DNA of 64,000 nt from JAOUEA01 sp038249195 (GTDB lineage: Bacteria > Actinomycetota > UBA4738 > HRBIN12), in assembly GCA_038249195.1 (NCBI GenBank), contig JBBRWM010000008.1, forward strand, positions 1 through 64,000, read 5' to 3'. Positions within the stretch are counted from its first letter, which is position 1. Each line of letters starts with the position of its first letter. The translations under genes and the position numbers were made by a program. The notes below the pieces were generated by a model. That model saw only the letters and a list, made by a program, of their open reading frames with translations, did no database searches and was not told where the DNA came from. Below are positions 9,496 through 17,656 of this stretch, piece by piece.

Positions 9496-10626
9496 ATGAG
9501 TTCGCCCACCCACCTGAAGGACCTGGCCCCGATCGTCGACCAGATCATCGAGCCGTCGGCCATCGCGATCGACCGGGACGCGAAGTTCCCGCGGGAGGCG
9601 CTAGATGCGATGGGGCGCGCGGGGCTCCTAGGTCTCGTGAGCGACGAGTCCATGGGCGGGCGGGGAGGCGGCATCCCCGAGGCGGCGGACGTCATCCGAG
9701 AGATCGCCAAGCACTGTGGATCCACCGCCATGGTCGTGACCATGCACTACGCGGGCGCGCTCGTGATCGAGGCGCACGGGTCAGATGAGCTGCGCGCCCG
9801 TGTCGCGCGCGGGGAGGCCGTGGCCACCCTCGCGTTCAGCGAAGCCGGGTCTCGTTCGCACTTCTGGGCCCCGGTCTCCACGGCCACCGCCAGCGACGAC
9901 GGGCGCGTTCGCCTCGATGCGATGAAGTCCTGGGTCACCTCGGCGGAGGAGGCCGATGTCTACGTGTGGTCCTCCCTCCCCGTGGCTGCCGAAGGGCCCT
10001 CCACGATCTGGTCGGTGTCCGCGTCCGCCGAGGGGCTCACGACCCCGGCGCCATTCGATGGGCTGGGCCTGCGCGGCAACGCATCGTCCCCGGTCAAGGC
10101 GGAGGGCGTTCTCGTGGATGTCGCCGACCGCCTCGGGGAGGACGGCGGCGGGTTCGACCTCATGATGAGCACGGTGCTCCCTGCGTTCTCCGTGTTCAGC
10201 GGCGCCTGTTGCACGGGGGCGATGGAGGCGACGACCGGCCTCGCGGCAACCCACGTGGCCGCCACCACCTTCCAGCACCTCGACGGCAGCTCGCTCGCCG
10301 ATCTCCCCACGATCCGCGCATACATCGCCCGGATGCAGATCAAGACCGACCAGGTGGCCGCGATCCTCGCCGACACGATCGCCGCGCTGGGCGCGGGCCG
10401 CGAGGACGCGATGCTTCGCGTGCTCGAGTGCAAGGCGGCTGCCGGCGAGGCGTCCACCGAGGTCACCGACCTCGGCATGCGCGTGTGCGGCGGTGCGGCG
10501 TTCCGCAAGGAGGTCGGCGTGGAACGACGGTTCCGCGACGCTCGGGCCGCCTCAGTGATGGCGCCGACCACCGACGTCCTCTACGACTTCATCGGACGGG
10601 CCGTCTGCGGCCTGCCGCTGTTCTGA
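9496..10626 (+). CDS. Acyl-CoA dehydrogenase family flavoprotein
   Basis: A 376-residue protein with the three-part acyl-CoA dehydrogenase layout: helical N-domain (to about 115), middle beta domain containing TLAFSEAGSRSHF (flavin/substrate loop) and a C-terminal four-helix domain ending near GGAAFRKEVGVERRFRDARAASVMAPTTDVL, the usual FAD-binding tail. A strong ribosome binding site (GAGGAGG) precedes the ATG. The catalytic Glu cannot be placed with confidence. Only 25 bp separate it from the PhnD-like gene, so it probably leads the operon that follows and may oxidise a pathway intermediate rather than serve fatty acid oxidation; that role is inference. Confidence 0.85.
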   Translation: MSSPTHLKDLAPIVDQIIEPSAIAIDRDAKFPREALDAMGRAGLLGLVSDESMGGRGGGIPEAADVIREIAKHCGSTAMVVTMHYAGALVIEAHGSDELRARVARGEAVATLAFSEAGSRSHFWAPVSTATASDDGRVRLDAMKSWVTSAEEADVYVWSSLPVAAEGPSTIWSVSASAEGLTTPAPFDGLGLRGNASSPVKAEGVLVDVADRLGEDGGGFDLMMSTVLPAFSVFSGACCTGAMEATTGLAATHVAATTFQHLDGSSLADLPTIRAYIARMQIKTDQVAAILADTIAALGAGREDAMLRVLECKAAAGEASTEVTDLGMRVCGGAAFRKEVGVERRFRDARAASVMAPTTDVLYDFIGRAVCGLPLF

Positions 10627-10651
10627 TCCCCGCCGACAGGAGGCCCGCTCG

Positions 10652-11512
10652 ATGTCCGACGCACCGCTCACCCTGGGAGCCGTCGCTTACGACCCCAAGG
10701 TCGTGACGATCTGGGAGGGGTTCAAGGCCTACCTCGCCGATGAAGGACTGCCGATCGATTACGTCTTGTACTCCAACTACGAACGGCAGGTGGAGGACCA
10801 TCTCGCCGGACGCCTCGATCTGGCGTGGAACTCCCCCCTGGCCTGGGTGCGGTCGCGCCGCCTCGCGGCGGCGAACGGCGCCTCCGTACGGCCCCTGCTG
10901 ATGCGCGATGCCGACCGCGACCTCACGTCATCCATCCTCGTGCGCGCTCACGACGACGCGCGCGAACCGGCGGACCTGCGGGGCCGGCGGGTGGGCGTCG
11001 GCGCGGTCGACTCCCCGCAAGCGACCCTGATCCCGCTGCTGTTCCTCATGGACGGAGGCCTCGATCCCGTGGCCGACGTCGAGATCGTCACGCACGATGT
11101 GTTCGCGGGCAAGCACGGCGATCACGGCACGGCCGAACGGATGTCCCAGCGGGCGCTGGCCGAGGGATCGGTCGACGCAGCGTGCGTGCTCACGGGCAAC
11201 GAGGTCGCCGCCGTGACCGAAGGGGTCGTGCCGGAGGGCTCGCTGCGGACCCTCGCTGTCACCGGCCCGTTCGACCACTGCAACTTCACCGTCACACCGT
11301 CCGCGCCGCAGGACCGTGTGGACCGGTTCGCGGAGCTGCTGCTCGCCATGTCCTACGACGACCCCGAGCTCCGACCGCTCTGCGACCTGGAGGGCCTCAA
11401 ACGATGGGAGGCCGGGCGCTCCGGGGGCTACGAGCTGCTCGAGCGGGCCGTGGACGCGTTCGGGTTCTACGACGATCGGGGAGCGATCACGGCCCCCGAC
11501 TACCGGTACTGA
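10652..11512 (+). CDS. PhnD-type substrate-binding protein without signal peptide
   Basis: A 286-residue protein of the phosphate/phosphite/phosphonate-binding (PhnD, type II periplasmic binding) superfamily: an opening strand LTLGAVAYDPKVV, a ligand-lobe segment DLAWNSPLAWV near residue 55, and DLRGRRVGVGAVDSPQAT near 107. It has no signal peptide or lipobox and no ABC permease or ATPase next to it, so it is probably cytoplasmic and not a transporter component. AGGAGG stands 10 nt before the ATG. Its TGA overlaps the ATG of the next gene by one base. It could sense or sequester an anionic metabolite or act as an enzyme of this pathway. Confidence 0.75.
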   Translation: MSDAPLTLGAVAYDPKVVTIWEGFKAYLADEGLPIDYVLYSNYERQVEDHLAGRLDLAWNSPLAWVRSRRLAAANGASVRPLLMRDADRDLTSSILVRAHDDAREPADLRGRRVGVGAVDSPQATLIPLLFLMDGGLDPVADVEIVTHDVFAGKHGDHGTAERMSQRALAEGSVDAACVLTGNEVAAVTEGVVPEGSLRTLAVTGPFDHCNFTVTPSAPQDRVDRFAELLLAMSYDDPELRPLCDLEGLKRWEAGRSGGYELLERAVDAFGFYDDRGAITAPDYRY

Positions 11513-12153
11513 TGCCCCAGGTCATCCTGCCCGTCCTGAACGAGGCCGGCGCCCTGCCGTGGGTGATCGGGCGCATGCCTGAAGGATTCCGCCCGCTCGT
11601 CGTGGACAACGGCTCCGTGGACGGGTCGGGGGCGCTCGCCCTCGACCTGGGGGCCGAGGTCGTGCACGAGGGGCGCGCCGGGTTCGGTGCCGCGTGCTGG
11701 GCCGGACTGCAGGCGGCCACCGACGAGATCGTGTGCTTCATGGATTGCGACGCGTCCCTCGACCCGGCGGACCTGTCGCTGGTCGCCGATCCCGTTCGCG
11801 CGGATAACGCCGACCTCGTGCTGGGCGCGCGTGTGGCGGAGCCCGGGGCCTGGCCGGTGCACGCCCGGTGGGGCAATCGGGCGATCGCCTGGGAGGTGCG
11901 ACGCCGCACGCAGGTCCGTCTGCGAGACCTCGGGCCGATGCGAGCGGCGCGGCGTTCGGCGTTGCTGGACCTGGGCTTGCTCGACCGGCGGTTCGGATGG
12001 CCCTTCGAGATGGTGCTGCGCGCGGCGGACGCGGGCTGGAGGATCCGCGAGGTGCCGGTGCCCTACCGTGCCCGCACGGGGCGCAGCAAGGTGACGGGGA
12101 CGGTCAAGGGCACCGCGCGCGCGTTCGCCGACATGGTGCGGGTGATGCGGTGA
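11512..12153 (+). CDS. Family 2 glycosyltransferase (DPM1/DPG-synthase-like)
   Basis: A 213-residue GT-A fold enzyme. It opens with PQVILPVLNEAGALPWVIG and VVDNGSVDGS, the nucleotide-sugar binding start of GT2 enzymes, followed by CFMDCDASLDP near residue 77, whose acidic residues fit the metal-binding DxD position. The C-terminal YRARTGRSKVTGTVKGT matches the conserved RxxGxSK region of polyprenyl-phosphate hexose synthases. No membrane helices. Start overlaps the previous stop (TGATG); its stop overlaps the next start by 4 bp. It would transfer a sugar from a nucleotide donor, possibly to a lipid carrier. Confidence 0.85.
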   Translation: MPQVILPVLNEAGALPWVIGRMPEGFRPLVVDNGSVDGSGALALDLGAEVVHEGRAGFGAACWAGLQAATDEIVCFMDCDASLDPADLSLVADPVRADNADLVLGARVAEPGAWPVHARWGNRAIAWEVRRRTQVRLRDLGPMRAARRSALLDLGLLDRRFGWPFEMVLRAADAGWRIREVPVPYRARTGRSKVTGTVKGTARAFADMVRVMR

Positions 12154-12797
12154 AGATCCTCGTCATCGCGAAATCCCCCGTGGCCGGTTCGGTCAAGACC
12201 CGGCTCTGCCCGCCGTGCACGCCCGGTGAGGCTGCGGCGCTGGCGCTGGCCGCCCTGCAGGACACCCTGGAGACCGTCGCCGCGGTGCCGAAGGTGCATC
12301 CGATCCTCGTGCTCGACGGGCCGCGGGGCCCCTGGGTGCCCGATGGGTTCGAGATCATCCCCCAGCGGGGGAGCGGACTCGCCGAGCGCCTCGCTGCCGC
12401 GTTCGAGGATGCGGGCGCGCCGGCCTTCCTCGTGGGGATGGACACGCCCCAGCTCACCCCGCCGTTGATCTCGGCCGCCGTCGAACGCCTGGGCGCGCCC
12501 GGCGTCGACGCCGTCCTCGGCGTCGCGCTCGACGGAGGGTGGTGGGGGATCGGCCTTCGCTCCGGCGACACCCGTGTGTTCGAGGCCGTGCCGATGAGCA
12601 CCCCAAGGACGGGCGCCGCGCAGCTCGCGCGGCTCCAGGAGCTGGGATTGGTGACCGACGAGACGCTGCCGGTCCTGCGCGACGTGGATGGGTACGAGGA
12701 CGCCGTGGCGGTGGCCCACGAGGCTCCGCACACGCGCTTCGTGGCCGCCGTCGCCGCCCTCGCGCTCGATGCGTCCGTCGGCGAGGTGGCCCGGTGA
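12150..12797 (+). CDS. DUF2064 (TIGR04282) family nucleotidyltransferase/glycosyltransferase-like protein
   Basis: A 215-residue Rossmann-like protein of the MobA-related DUF2064 family. Signatures are KILVIAKSPVAGSVKTRLCPPC at the N-terminus (nucleotide binding; Lys, Arg), VGMDTPQL near residue 94 (the DxP metal/nucleotide loop) and ALDGGWWGIGL near 124, all typical of TIGR04282. The family name in databases links it to arsenosugar synthesis in some bacteria but it occurs in many other sugar clusters. GTG start within the end of the GT2 gene. Catalysis not proven for this group. Confidence 0.85.
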   Translation: MKILVIAKSPVAGSVKTRLCPPCTPGEAAALALAALQDTLETVAAVPKVHPILVLDGPRGPWVPDGFEIIPQRGSGLAERLAAAFEDAGAPAFLVGMDTPQLTPPLISAAVERLGAPGVDAVLGVALDGGWWGIGLRSGDTRVFEAVPMSTPRTGAAQLARLQELGLVTDETLPVLRDVDGYEDAVAVAHEAPHTRFVAAVAALALDASVGEVAR

Positions 12798-14146
12798 ACG
12801 TGGTGGACGCCTCCCCTCGCGCGCCTTTCCAGGACCACGAGGGGGCGCGTCCGCCGGGCGTCCGCACGCCTCGGTGGGTGACGGCGGCGATCTTCGCCGC
12901 GGGCGCAGCGCTCATCGTGGCCGCCGCCATCCGCGGGCAGTGGCTGCGAACCAATGGCTCCTTCGGCATCCTCGTGAACGCCCCTCCGCTCACCGGTGTG
13001 TTCCGGCCGCTGTTCACGCCCCGCTCACTCGTGGCGATCGCGGTGGGCGGCGTCGGGATCTGGGGGGCGGACAGATCGGCGCGCAGGGCCTCGTGGCGCA
13101 CCCTCCTCGCGTGGGCCTTCGTCGTCGCCCTCATCTGGGCCTTCGCCCTCGCGTTGTGGGACGGCGTGCCCGGCTTCGTGCGCGCCGCTCGCTCAGCGGA
13201 TGGCTATGCCACCGCGCTCGGGGCCGTGGGCGACGCGCCGGGGTCGTTCGTGCGCGGCTTCGTGGCGCACGTCCGCGACTACTCCGCGCACGTGCAGGCG
13301 CACCCGCCCGGCCTGGTGCTGGTCTTGTGGGTCATGGATCGGGTCGGTCTGTCCGGCCCCTGGTGGGAGTCGGCGCTGCAGCTCTCGGCCGCCGCGGCGT
13401 CCGTCCCCGCCGTGCTGCTGAGCGTGCGCGAGGTCGCGGGGGAGGATCGGGCCCGTGCGGCGGCGCCGTTCCTCGTGCTCACGCCGGCCGCCGTCGCGTG
13501 GTCCTCGGGCGACGCGGTCTTCCTCGGTGTGGCCTCGTGGGCGGTGGCGTCCGTCGTGCTGGCCTCCGGGGCCTGTGGGCGTCGATCGGATCTCCTCGCC
13601 CTCGGCGGCGGTCTCCTCGGCGGCTGCGCCCTGATGCTCTCGTATGGGCTGGTGCTCGTGGGACTCGTGCCGCTCGCGGTCGTGGTGTCGCGCCGGCGGT
13701 GGCGGGTGATGGCCGTCGCCGCGGCGGGCGTCGCCCTGGTGCTCGCCGGAGCCGCGGCCGCGGGGTTCTCGTGGCTCGCGGGATTTCGGGCCACGCGCAA
13801 GCTCTACCGGGAGGGGATCTCGAGCATCCGCCCGTACGGCTATTTCGTCTGGGCCAACATCGCGGCGTTCTCACTCGCCATCGGTCCGGCCGTGTGGGTG
13901 GGTCTCACGCGTCTTCGCGACCGCCGGATGTGGCTGCTCGCCGGCGCGGCCTTGGTCGCCGTCGCGATCGCCGACGTCTCCGGGATGTCGAAGGCGGAGG
14001 TGGAGCGCATCTGGCTGCCCTTCGTCCCCTGGCTCGCCGCCGCCGCGGGCGTCGCGTTCGTCTCGGCTCGTGAGCGGCGCGGCTGGCTCGGCGTCCAGGT
14101 GGCGTGTGCCCTCGTGGTGCAATGGCTGGTGCGTGCGTCGTGGTGA
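12794..14146 (+). CDS. GT-C-like multi-pass membrane protein
   Basis: A 450-residue protein with about ten hydrophobic helices. After the first helices a polar loop contains HVRDYSAHVQAHPPGLVLVLW (near residue 160), an arrangement (acidic residue then HPPG) seen in GT-C glycosyltransferases that use polyprenyl-phosphate sugars. The GTG start overlaps the previous stop by 4 bp. Together with the GT2 enzyme upstream it could form a route in which a sugar is loaded on a lipid carrier and then transferred on the outer face. Donor and acceptor unknown. Confidence 0.65.
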   Translation: MNVVDASPRAPFQDHEGARPPGVRTPRWVTAAIFAAGAALIVAAAIRGQWLRTNGSFGILVNAPPLTGVFRPLFTPRSLVAIAVGGVGIWGADRSARRASWRTLLAWAFVVALIWAFALALWDGVPGFVRAARSADGYATALGAVGDAPGSFVRGFVAHVRDYSAHVQAHPPGLVLVLWVMDRVGLSGPWWESALQLSAAAASVPAVLLSVREVAGEDRARAAAPFLVLTPAAVAWSSGDAVFLGVASWAVASVVLASGACGRRSDLLALGGGLLGGCALMLSYGLVLVGLVPLAVVVSRRRWRVMAVAAAGVALVLAGAAAAGFSWLAGFRATRKLYREGISSIRPYGYFVWANIAAFSLAIGPAVWVGLTRLRDRRMWLLAGAALVAVAIADVSGMSKAEVERIWLPFVPWLAAAAGVAFVSARERRGWLGVQVACALVVQWLVRASW

Positions 14147-14159
14147 CCGGGGGGCGGCC

Positions 14160-15242
14160 GTGAGGGTCCTCGTGACGGGGGGAGCGGGCTTCATCGGCTC
14201 GCACGTCGTGGAACGGCTCGCGGATCGCGGCCACGAGGTCGTTGCGTTCGACGTGCTCCATCCAGGGGCCCACGACGGACGCCCCCCCTACCTCGACGCG
14301 CGCGCGGACTGGCGCTTCGACGATGTGCGCGATCGCGTTGCCGTGGCCGCTGCACTCCCCGGCGTGGAGGCTGTCTGTCATCAGGCGTCCATGGTGGGCC
14401 TCGGGCTGGACATGACGGACATCGACGCTTACGCGGCGCACAACGATCTGGGCACGGCCGTCCTCTTGCGCGCGATGCACGACGCGGGGTTCGCCGGTCC
14501 CCTCGTCCTGGCGAGCAGCATGGTCGTCTACGGCGAGGGCCGCTACCGATGCCCGGAGCACGGCATCGTGCGACCGGGGCCGAGGACCGCGGCGGCCTTG
14601 GCCGCCGGCCGGTTCGAGCCGCCGTGTCCGCGGTGCGGCGTGGCGCTCGAGCCCGAGGCCGTCGATGAGGACGCCCCCCTCGACCCCCGCAACGTGTATG
14701 CCGCCACCAAGGTGCATCAGGAGCATCTATGCGCCGCCTACGTGCGCGAGCACGCGAACCCCGTGACCGCCCTGCGCTACCACAACGTGTACGGCCCGAG
14801 GATGCCCCGCGACACGCCTTACGCGGGGGTGGCGAGCATCTTCCGGAGCGCGCTCGCCCGCGGCGCTGCGCCCCAGGTCTTCGAGGACGGAGGGCAGATC
14901 CGGAACTTCGTCCACGTGGACGACGTGGCGCGAGCGAACGTGCTTGCGCTGGAGACCGGGGCGAGCGGCGCCTTCAACGTGGCGAGCGCCCAACCGCATA
15001 CGGTGGGCGAGATGGCCACGGCGCTCGCCGACGCGTTCGGCGGTGCGCCGCGGCCGCAGGTCGTGGGGGGAGGAAGGCTCGGGGACGTCCGCCACGTCTT
15101 CGGGTCTCCGGCGCGGGCCGAGCGCGAGCTGGGGTTCCGCGCGGAGATCGCGTTCGCCGAGGGCATGGAGGCCTTCGCGCGCGCCCCGCTTCGGGACTCC
15201 GCACCCGGCGTCCGCGAGAACGTCGAGACGGAGGCAAGATGA
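14160..15242 (+). CDS. NAD-dependent sugar epimerase/dehydratase with a four-cysteine insertion
   Basis: A 360-residue extended SDR enzyme. Features: VTGGAGFIGSHVVERL (NAD-binding GxxGxxG) at the N-terminus, the catalytic YAATK (YxxxK) near residue 181, and RYHNVYGPRMP downstream. Between them an insertion holds RYRCPEHGIVRP and FEPPCPRCG, four metal-ligand-like residues (Cys, His/Cys, Cys, Cys). I recall such an insertion in dTDP-L-rhamnose 4-epimerase (WbiB) and related enzymes, so a 6-deoxysugar or hexose epimerase is likely. It starts 13 bp after the membrane gene and overlaps the next gene by 4 bp. Confidence 0.85.
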   Translation: MRVLVTGGAGFIGSHVVERLADRGHEVVAFDVLHPGAHDGRPPYLDARADWRFDDVRDRVAVAAALPGVEAVCHQASMVGLGLDMTDIDAYAAHNDLGTAVLLRAMHDAGFAGPLVLASSMVVYGEGRYRCPEHGIVRPGPRTAAALAAGRFEPPCPRCGVALEPEAVDEDAPLDPRNVYAATKVHQEHLCAAYVREHANPVTALRYHNVYGPRMPRDTPYAGVASIFRSALARGAAPQVFEDGGQIRNFVHVDDVARANVLALETGASGAFNVASAQPHTVGEMATALADAFGGAPRPQVVGGGRLGDVRHVFGSPARAERELGFRAEIAFAEGMEAFARAPLRDSAPGVRENVETEAR

Positions 15243-15841
15243 CACCGGATAGCGAGGCGACGGCGGAGCCCCGGGTGGCGTTGCTGAGCGCCGAGCGCGC
15301 CCCGCTCACGACCCGGTCGTACTTCGAGGCCGGAGACCCCGGCCCCATCACGGCCTCGCTCGCGCACGTGCCGGAGCTGCTCGAGGTCGCCCTGCCGTTC
15401 TTCGGGCGGGCCCTCGCGGGCGTCACCGTCGATCCTCGGACCGCGGAGCTGGTGATCGTGCGCGCGTCGGCCGTGCTGGGCTGCTCATACTGCACGCTCA
15501 CGCACGCGGCAGTGGCGCTGGGCTCGGGCGTGACGCCCGAGGAGATCCGATCCCTGTGCGACCCCGATGCCGCGCCCCAAGAGGCCGCGGCGGATGAACG
15601 CGAGCGCGCGCTGCTGGCGTGGGTCGACGTGGTCGCGGCCGGGCACGGCGAGGTGCCCGACGACGTCGCCGGACCGCTCATGGCGGCCTACGATGAGGCC
15701 ACCACGGTGGAGCTGCTGACCATGGTCGGCTGCACGATCCTCCTCAACCGGTACTGCACGACGCTCCGCCTGCCCACGGGGGCCGCGAGCCTCGCGACGC
15801 TCGCCGCCTCTGGCCTGCAACCGAGCGAGCTCGCACCATGA
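15239..15841 (+). CDS. Carboxymuconolactone decarboxylase/AhpD-like protein
   Basis: A 200-residue all-helical protein of the AhpD/CMD superfamily. The segment from RTAELVIVRASAVLG to CSYCTLTHAAVAL contains Glu followed by CxxCxxxH, the peroxidase-type active site pattern of AhpD (redox disulfide with His). In this operon it sits directly before the radical SAM gene (ATGA overlap) and after the epimerase. Related peroxidase-like proteins accompany radical SAM enzymes in several sugar and metalloid pathways. It may recycle a thiol or scavenge peroxide for the FeS enzyme; this is inferred from context. Confidence 0.8.
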   Translation: MTPDSEATAEPRVALLSAERAPLTTRSYFEAGDPGPITASLAHVPELLEVALPFFGRALAGVTVDPRTAELVIVRASAVLGCSYCTLTHAAVALGSGVTPEEIRSLCDPDAAPQEAAADERERALLAWVDVVAAGHGEVPDDVAGPLMAAYDEATTVELLTMVGCTILLNRYCTTLRLPTGAASLATLAASGLQPSELAP

Positions 15842-16665
15842 GCGCGGTCGCCGAGGCGATCGAGGCGGGGAGCATCGGGGGCCGGCTGTGGCTGTACTCG
15901 AACTACCACTGCAACCTCGCCTGCAGCTACTGCCTCACGGAGTCCGCGCCCGGGGTCGAACGCAGGGAGCTGAGCCCCGATCGCATGCTGGATCTCGTGC
16001 GCGAGGCGAGGGACCTGGGCTTTACCGGCATCGGGATCACGGGCGGGGAGCCCTTCCTCATGCCTCGGATGCCCGAGCTGCTGGCAGAGCTCTCGGAGAT
16101 CCTCCCGGTGGTGGTCCTCAGCAACGGGACGCTCTTCACGGGCGCCCGCCTCGTGCGGATGAGCGCGCTCGGGTCGCGGGACGTGCAGATCCAGATATCG
16201 CTCGACCGCTCCGAGCCCGTGGCGAACGACGAGATGCGGGGCCCGGAGAACTTCGCGAAGGTCGTCGAGGCCATCCCCCGACTCGTGGCGGCGGGCATCG
16301 GGGTGCGCATCGGCTCCACCTTGGCGTGGGTGGACGAGGCGGACATGGCGCGCCTGTGCGCGCTGCATCGCTCGCTCGGCGTCGGCGACGAGGACCACGT
16401 CGTGCGCGGGATCGTGCGTCGAGGGCGGGCCAAGGTCGAGGGGCTCGGCGAGGACGCCGGGATCGCGGAGCTCGGGCCGGAGCTCACGATCACGGCGGAC
16501 GGGGCGTTCTGGAGCCCGTTCGGTCCCACGGTCACGGGGGGCCGGCTCGACACGGACCTGATGGTGACGCGCGGGACGCGGCCGCTGGCCATGGCGGCGG
16601 ACGCGCTCGTGGGGCTCGTCGACGGCTCGAGCTACGCCGGTCCCACGGACGACCGCTTCACCTGA
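15838..16665 (+). CDS. Radical SAM enzyme, single FeS cluster, function unknown
   Basis: A 275-residue radical SAM protein. The cluster motif is CNLACSYC at about residues 24-31 in LWLYSNYHCNLACSYCLTES, with GITGGEPFL near 67 (SAM-binding GGE) and QISLDRSEP near 120. There is no SPASM domain or second cysteine cluster, and the C-terminus is short compared with peptide-modifying enzymes. It overlaps the AhpD-like gene by 4 bp. The SYCLTES neighbourhood places it in an uncharacterised group. Likely substrates are the small sugar or anionic molecule handled by neighbouring genes, not a peptide, since no precursor peptide gene is seen. Confidence 0.85.
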   Translation: MSAVAEAIEAGSIGGRLWLYSNYHCNLACSYCLTESAPGVERRELSPDRMLDLVREARDLGFTGIGITGGEPFLMPRMPELLAELSEILPVVVLSNGTLFTGARLVRMSALGSRDVQIQISLDRSEPVANDEMRGPENFAKVVEAIPRLVAAGIGVRIGSTLAWVDEADMARLCALHRSLGVGDEDHVVRGIVRRGRAKVEGLGEDAGIAELGPELTITADGAFWSPFGPTVTGGRLDTDLMVTRGTRPLAMAADALVGLVDGSSYAGPTDDRFT

Positions 16666-16735
16666 GTCTGAACGCTGCCGCGCCCCGTGCGGGCGCCCGG
16701 ACACGCCCGCTCGCGCGGACGGGAGAGGAAGGACG

Positions 16736-17263
16736 ATGGAGACGGACACGGTGAACCGGGCGGGTGTGGGCCCCCCGATGGACACGCGGCTCGGGCGCTC
16801 GGGGGTGGCGTTCCTCAGGATCGTGTTCGGCCTCCTGTGGCTCACGAACGCTTCGTGGAAGGTACCGCCGGACTTCGATGGTCTGCGGCACTTCACCAGC
16901 TTCGCGGTGAGCCACCCGGTATTCGGCCCCTACAAGGTGATCGTGGAGCACGTCGTGCTTCCGCACATGACGTTCTTCGGGTACCTCACGCTGGTGACCG
17001 AGGCGGCGCTGGGCGCATTCCTCCTGCTCGGCCTCGTCACTCGTTTCTGGGCCGTGGTCGGCATCGTGCAGGCGGGGGCCATCGGCCTGTCCGTGTTGAA
17101 CGCGCCCGGGGAATGGAGCTGGTCCTACTACATGATGATCGCGGGTATGGTCGCGATCTGGGCGACGGCGGCCGGGCGCGCGTACGGGCTCGACGCCGTG
17201 CTCCGGCCGGGCTGGCTGTCCTCGGACAGCCCCTGGCTGCGATTCCTCGGGAGGCTCTCATGA
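16736..17263 (+). CDS. DoxX/TQO small-subunit-like membrane protein
   Basis: A 175-residue protein with four predicted membrane helices in the DoxD/DoxX pattern: RSGVAFLRIVFGLLWLTNASWKVPP opens the domain and a long second loop (HFTSFAVSHPVFGPYKVIVEHVVLP) follows, as in the thiosulfate:quinone oxidoreductase small-subunit group. A strong ribosome binding site (GAGAGGAAGGA) precedes the ATG. It lies 70 bp after the radical SAM gene and overlaps the next gene by 4 bp. A quinone-linked redox role at the membrane is plausible; substrate unknown. Confidence 0.75.
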   Translation: METDTVNRAGVGPPMDTRLGRSGVAFLRIVFGLLWLTNASWKVPPDFDGLRHFTSFAVSHPVFGPYKVIVEHVVLPHMTFFGYLTLVTEAALGAFLLLGLVTRFWAVVGIVQAGAIGLSVLNAPGEWSWSYYMMIAGMVAIWATAAGRAYGLDAVLRPGWLSSDSPWLRFLGRLS

Positions 17264-17649
17264 TGCAGGCACGCACACGCGCCGTCGTCACGCTGGGGAT
17301 CGTGGCGATCGTGGCCGGGATCGCCGCCGCCGTCAATGCGCGGGACCAGTCGCTGTTCGCGAACGCCGGCCAGCAGCTCGGGGGCCTCTTCGCGTTCAAC
17401 CTGTTCGGCGGGATCCTCACCGCGGTCCTGGGCGTCGCCGCGATCCTCGGAGCCCGCGCCGGGAGGCGAGAGGTCGTCACGATCGCCGGCGCGATCTTCT
17501 TGCTCGGGGCGGCGATCACGCTGCTGCGCACGGCCACCACGCTGAACTTCCTGGGCGGGCACGGGGCCACGCTGTCGTTCCTGTTGATGATGGGCGTGGG
17601 GCTCGTGGCCCTGGCGATCTCGCCGGAGGCGAAGGCCGGGTCCGCGTGA
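17260..17649 (+). CDS. Small four-helix membrane protein
   Basis: A 129-residue hydrophobic protein starting MMQARTRAVV with four membrane segments (about 9-26, 42-62, 70-88, 100-120) and a small soluble loop. Resembles DUF4383-type proteins in size and in the LFAFNLFGGIL segment, though I am not certain. It overlaps the DoxX-like gene by 4 bp and ends the plus-strand run; uppP follows on the other strand, with 7 bp between the two stops. Confidence 0.65.
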   Translation: MMQARTRAVVTLGIVAIVAGIAAAVNARDQSLFANAGQQLGGLFAFNLFGGILTAVLGVAAILGARAGRREVVTIAGAIFLLGAAITLLRTATTLNFLGGHGATLSFLLMMGVGLVALAISPEAKAGSA

Positions 17650-17656
17650 GCCCCGG

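Noticed and set aside
11512..16665. Arsenosugar biosynthesis assignment for the operon
   Set aside because: DUF2064 proteins carry that label in databases, but ArsM and the ArsS-type radical SAM protein are absent; the radical SAM motif context here (CNLACSYC) differs and no arsenic gene is nearby.
15838..16665. Radical SAM peptide (RiPP) maturase
   Set aside because: No SPASM or RRE domain and no short precursor ORF with a repeated core next to it; sugar genes dominate the neighbourhood.
16680..16696. GC hairpin GCGCCC/GGGCGC before the DoxX-like gene as a terminator
   Set aside because: No T run follows and it lies within a likely operon; a 6-bp GC stem is expected by chance at this base composition.
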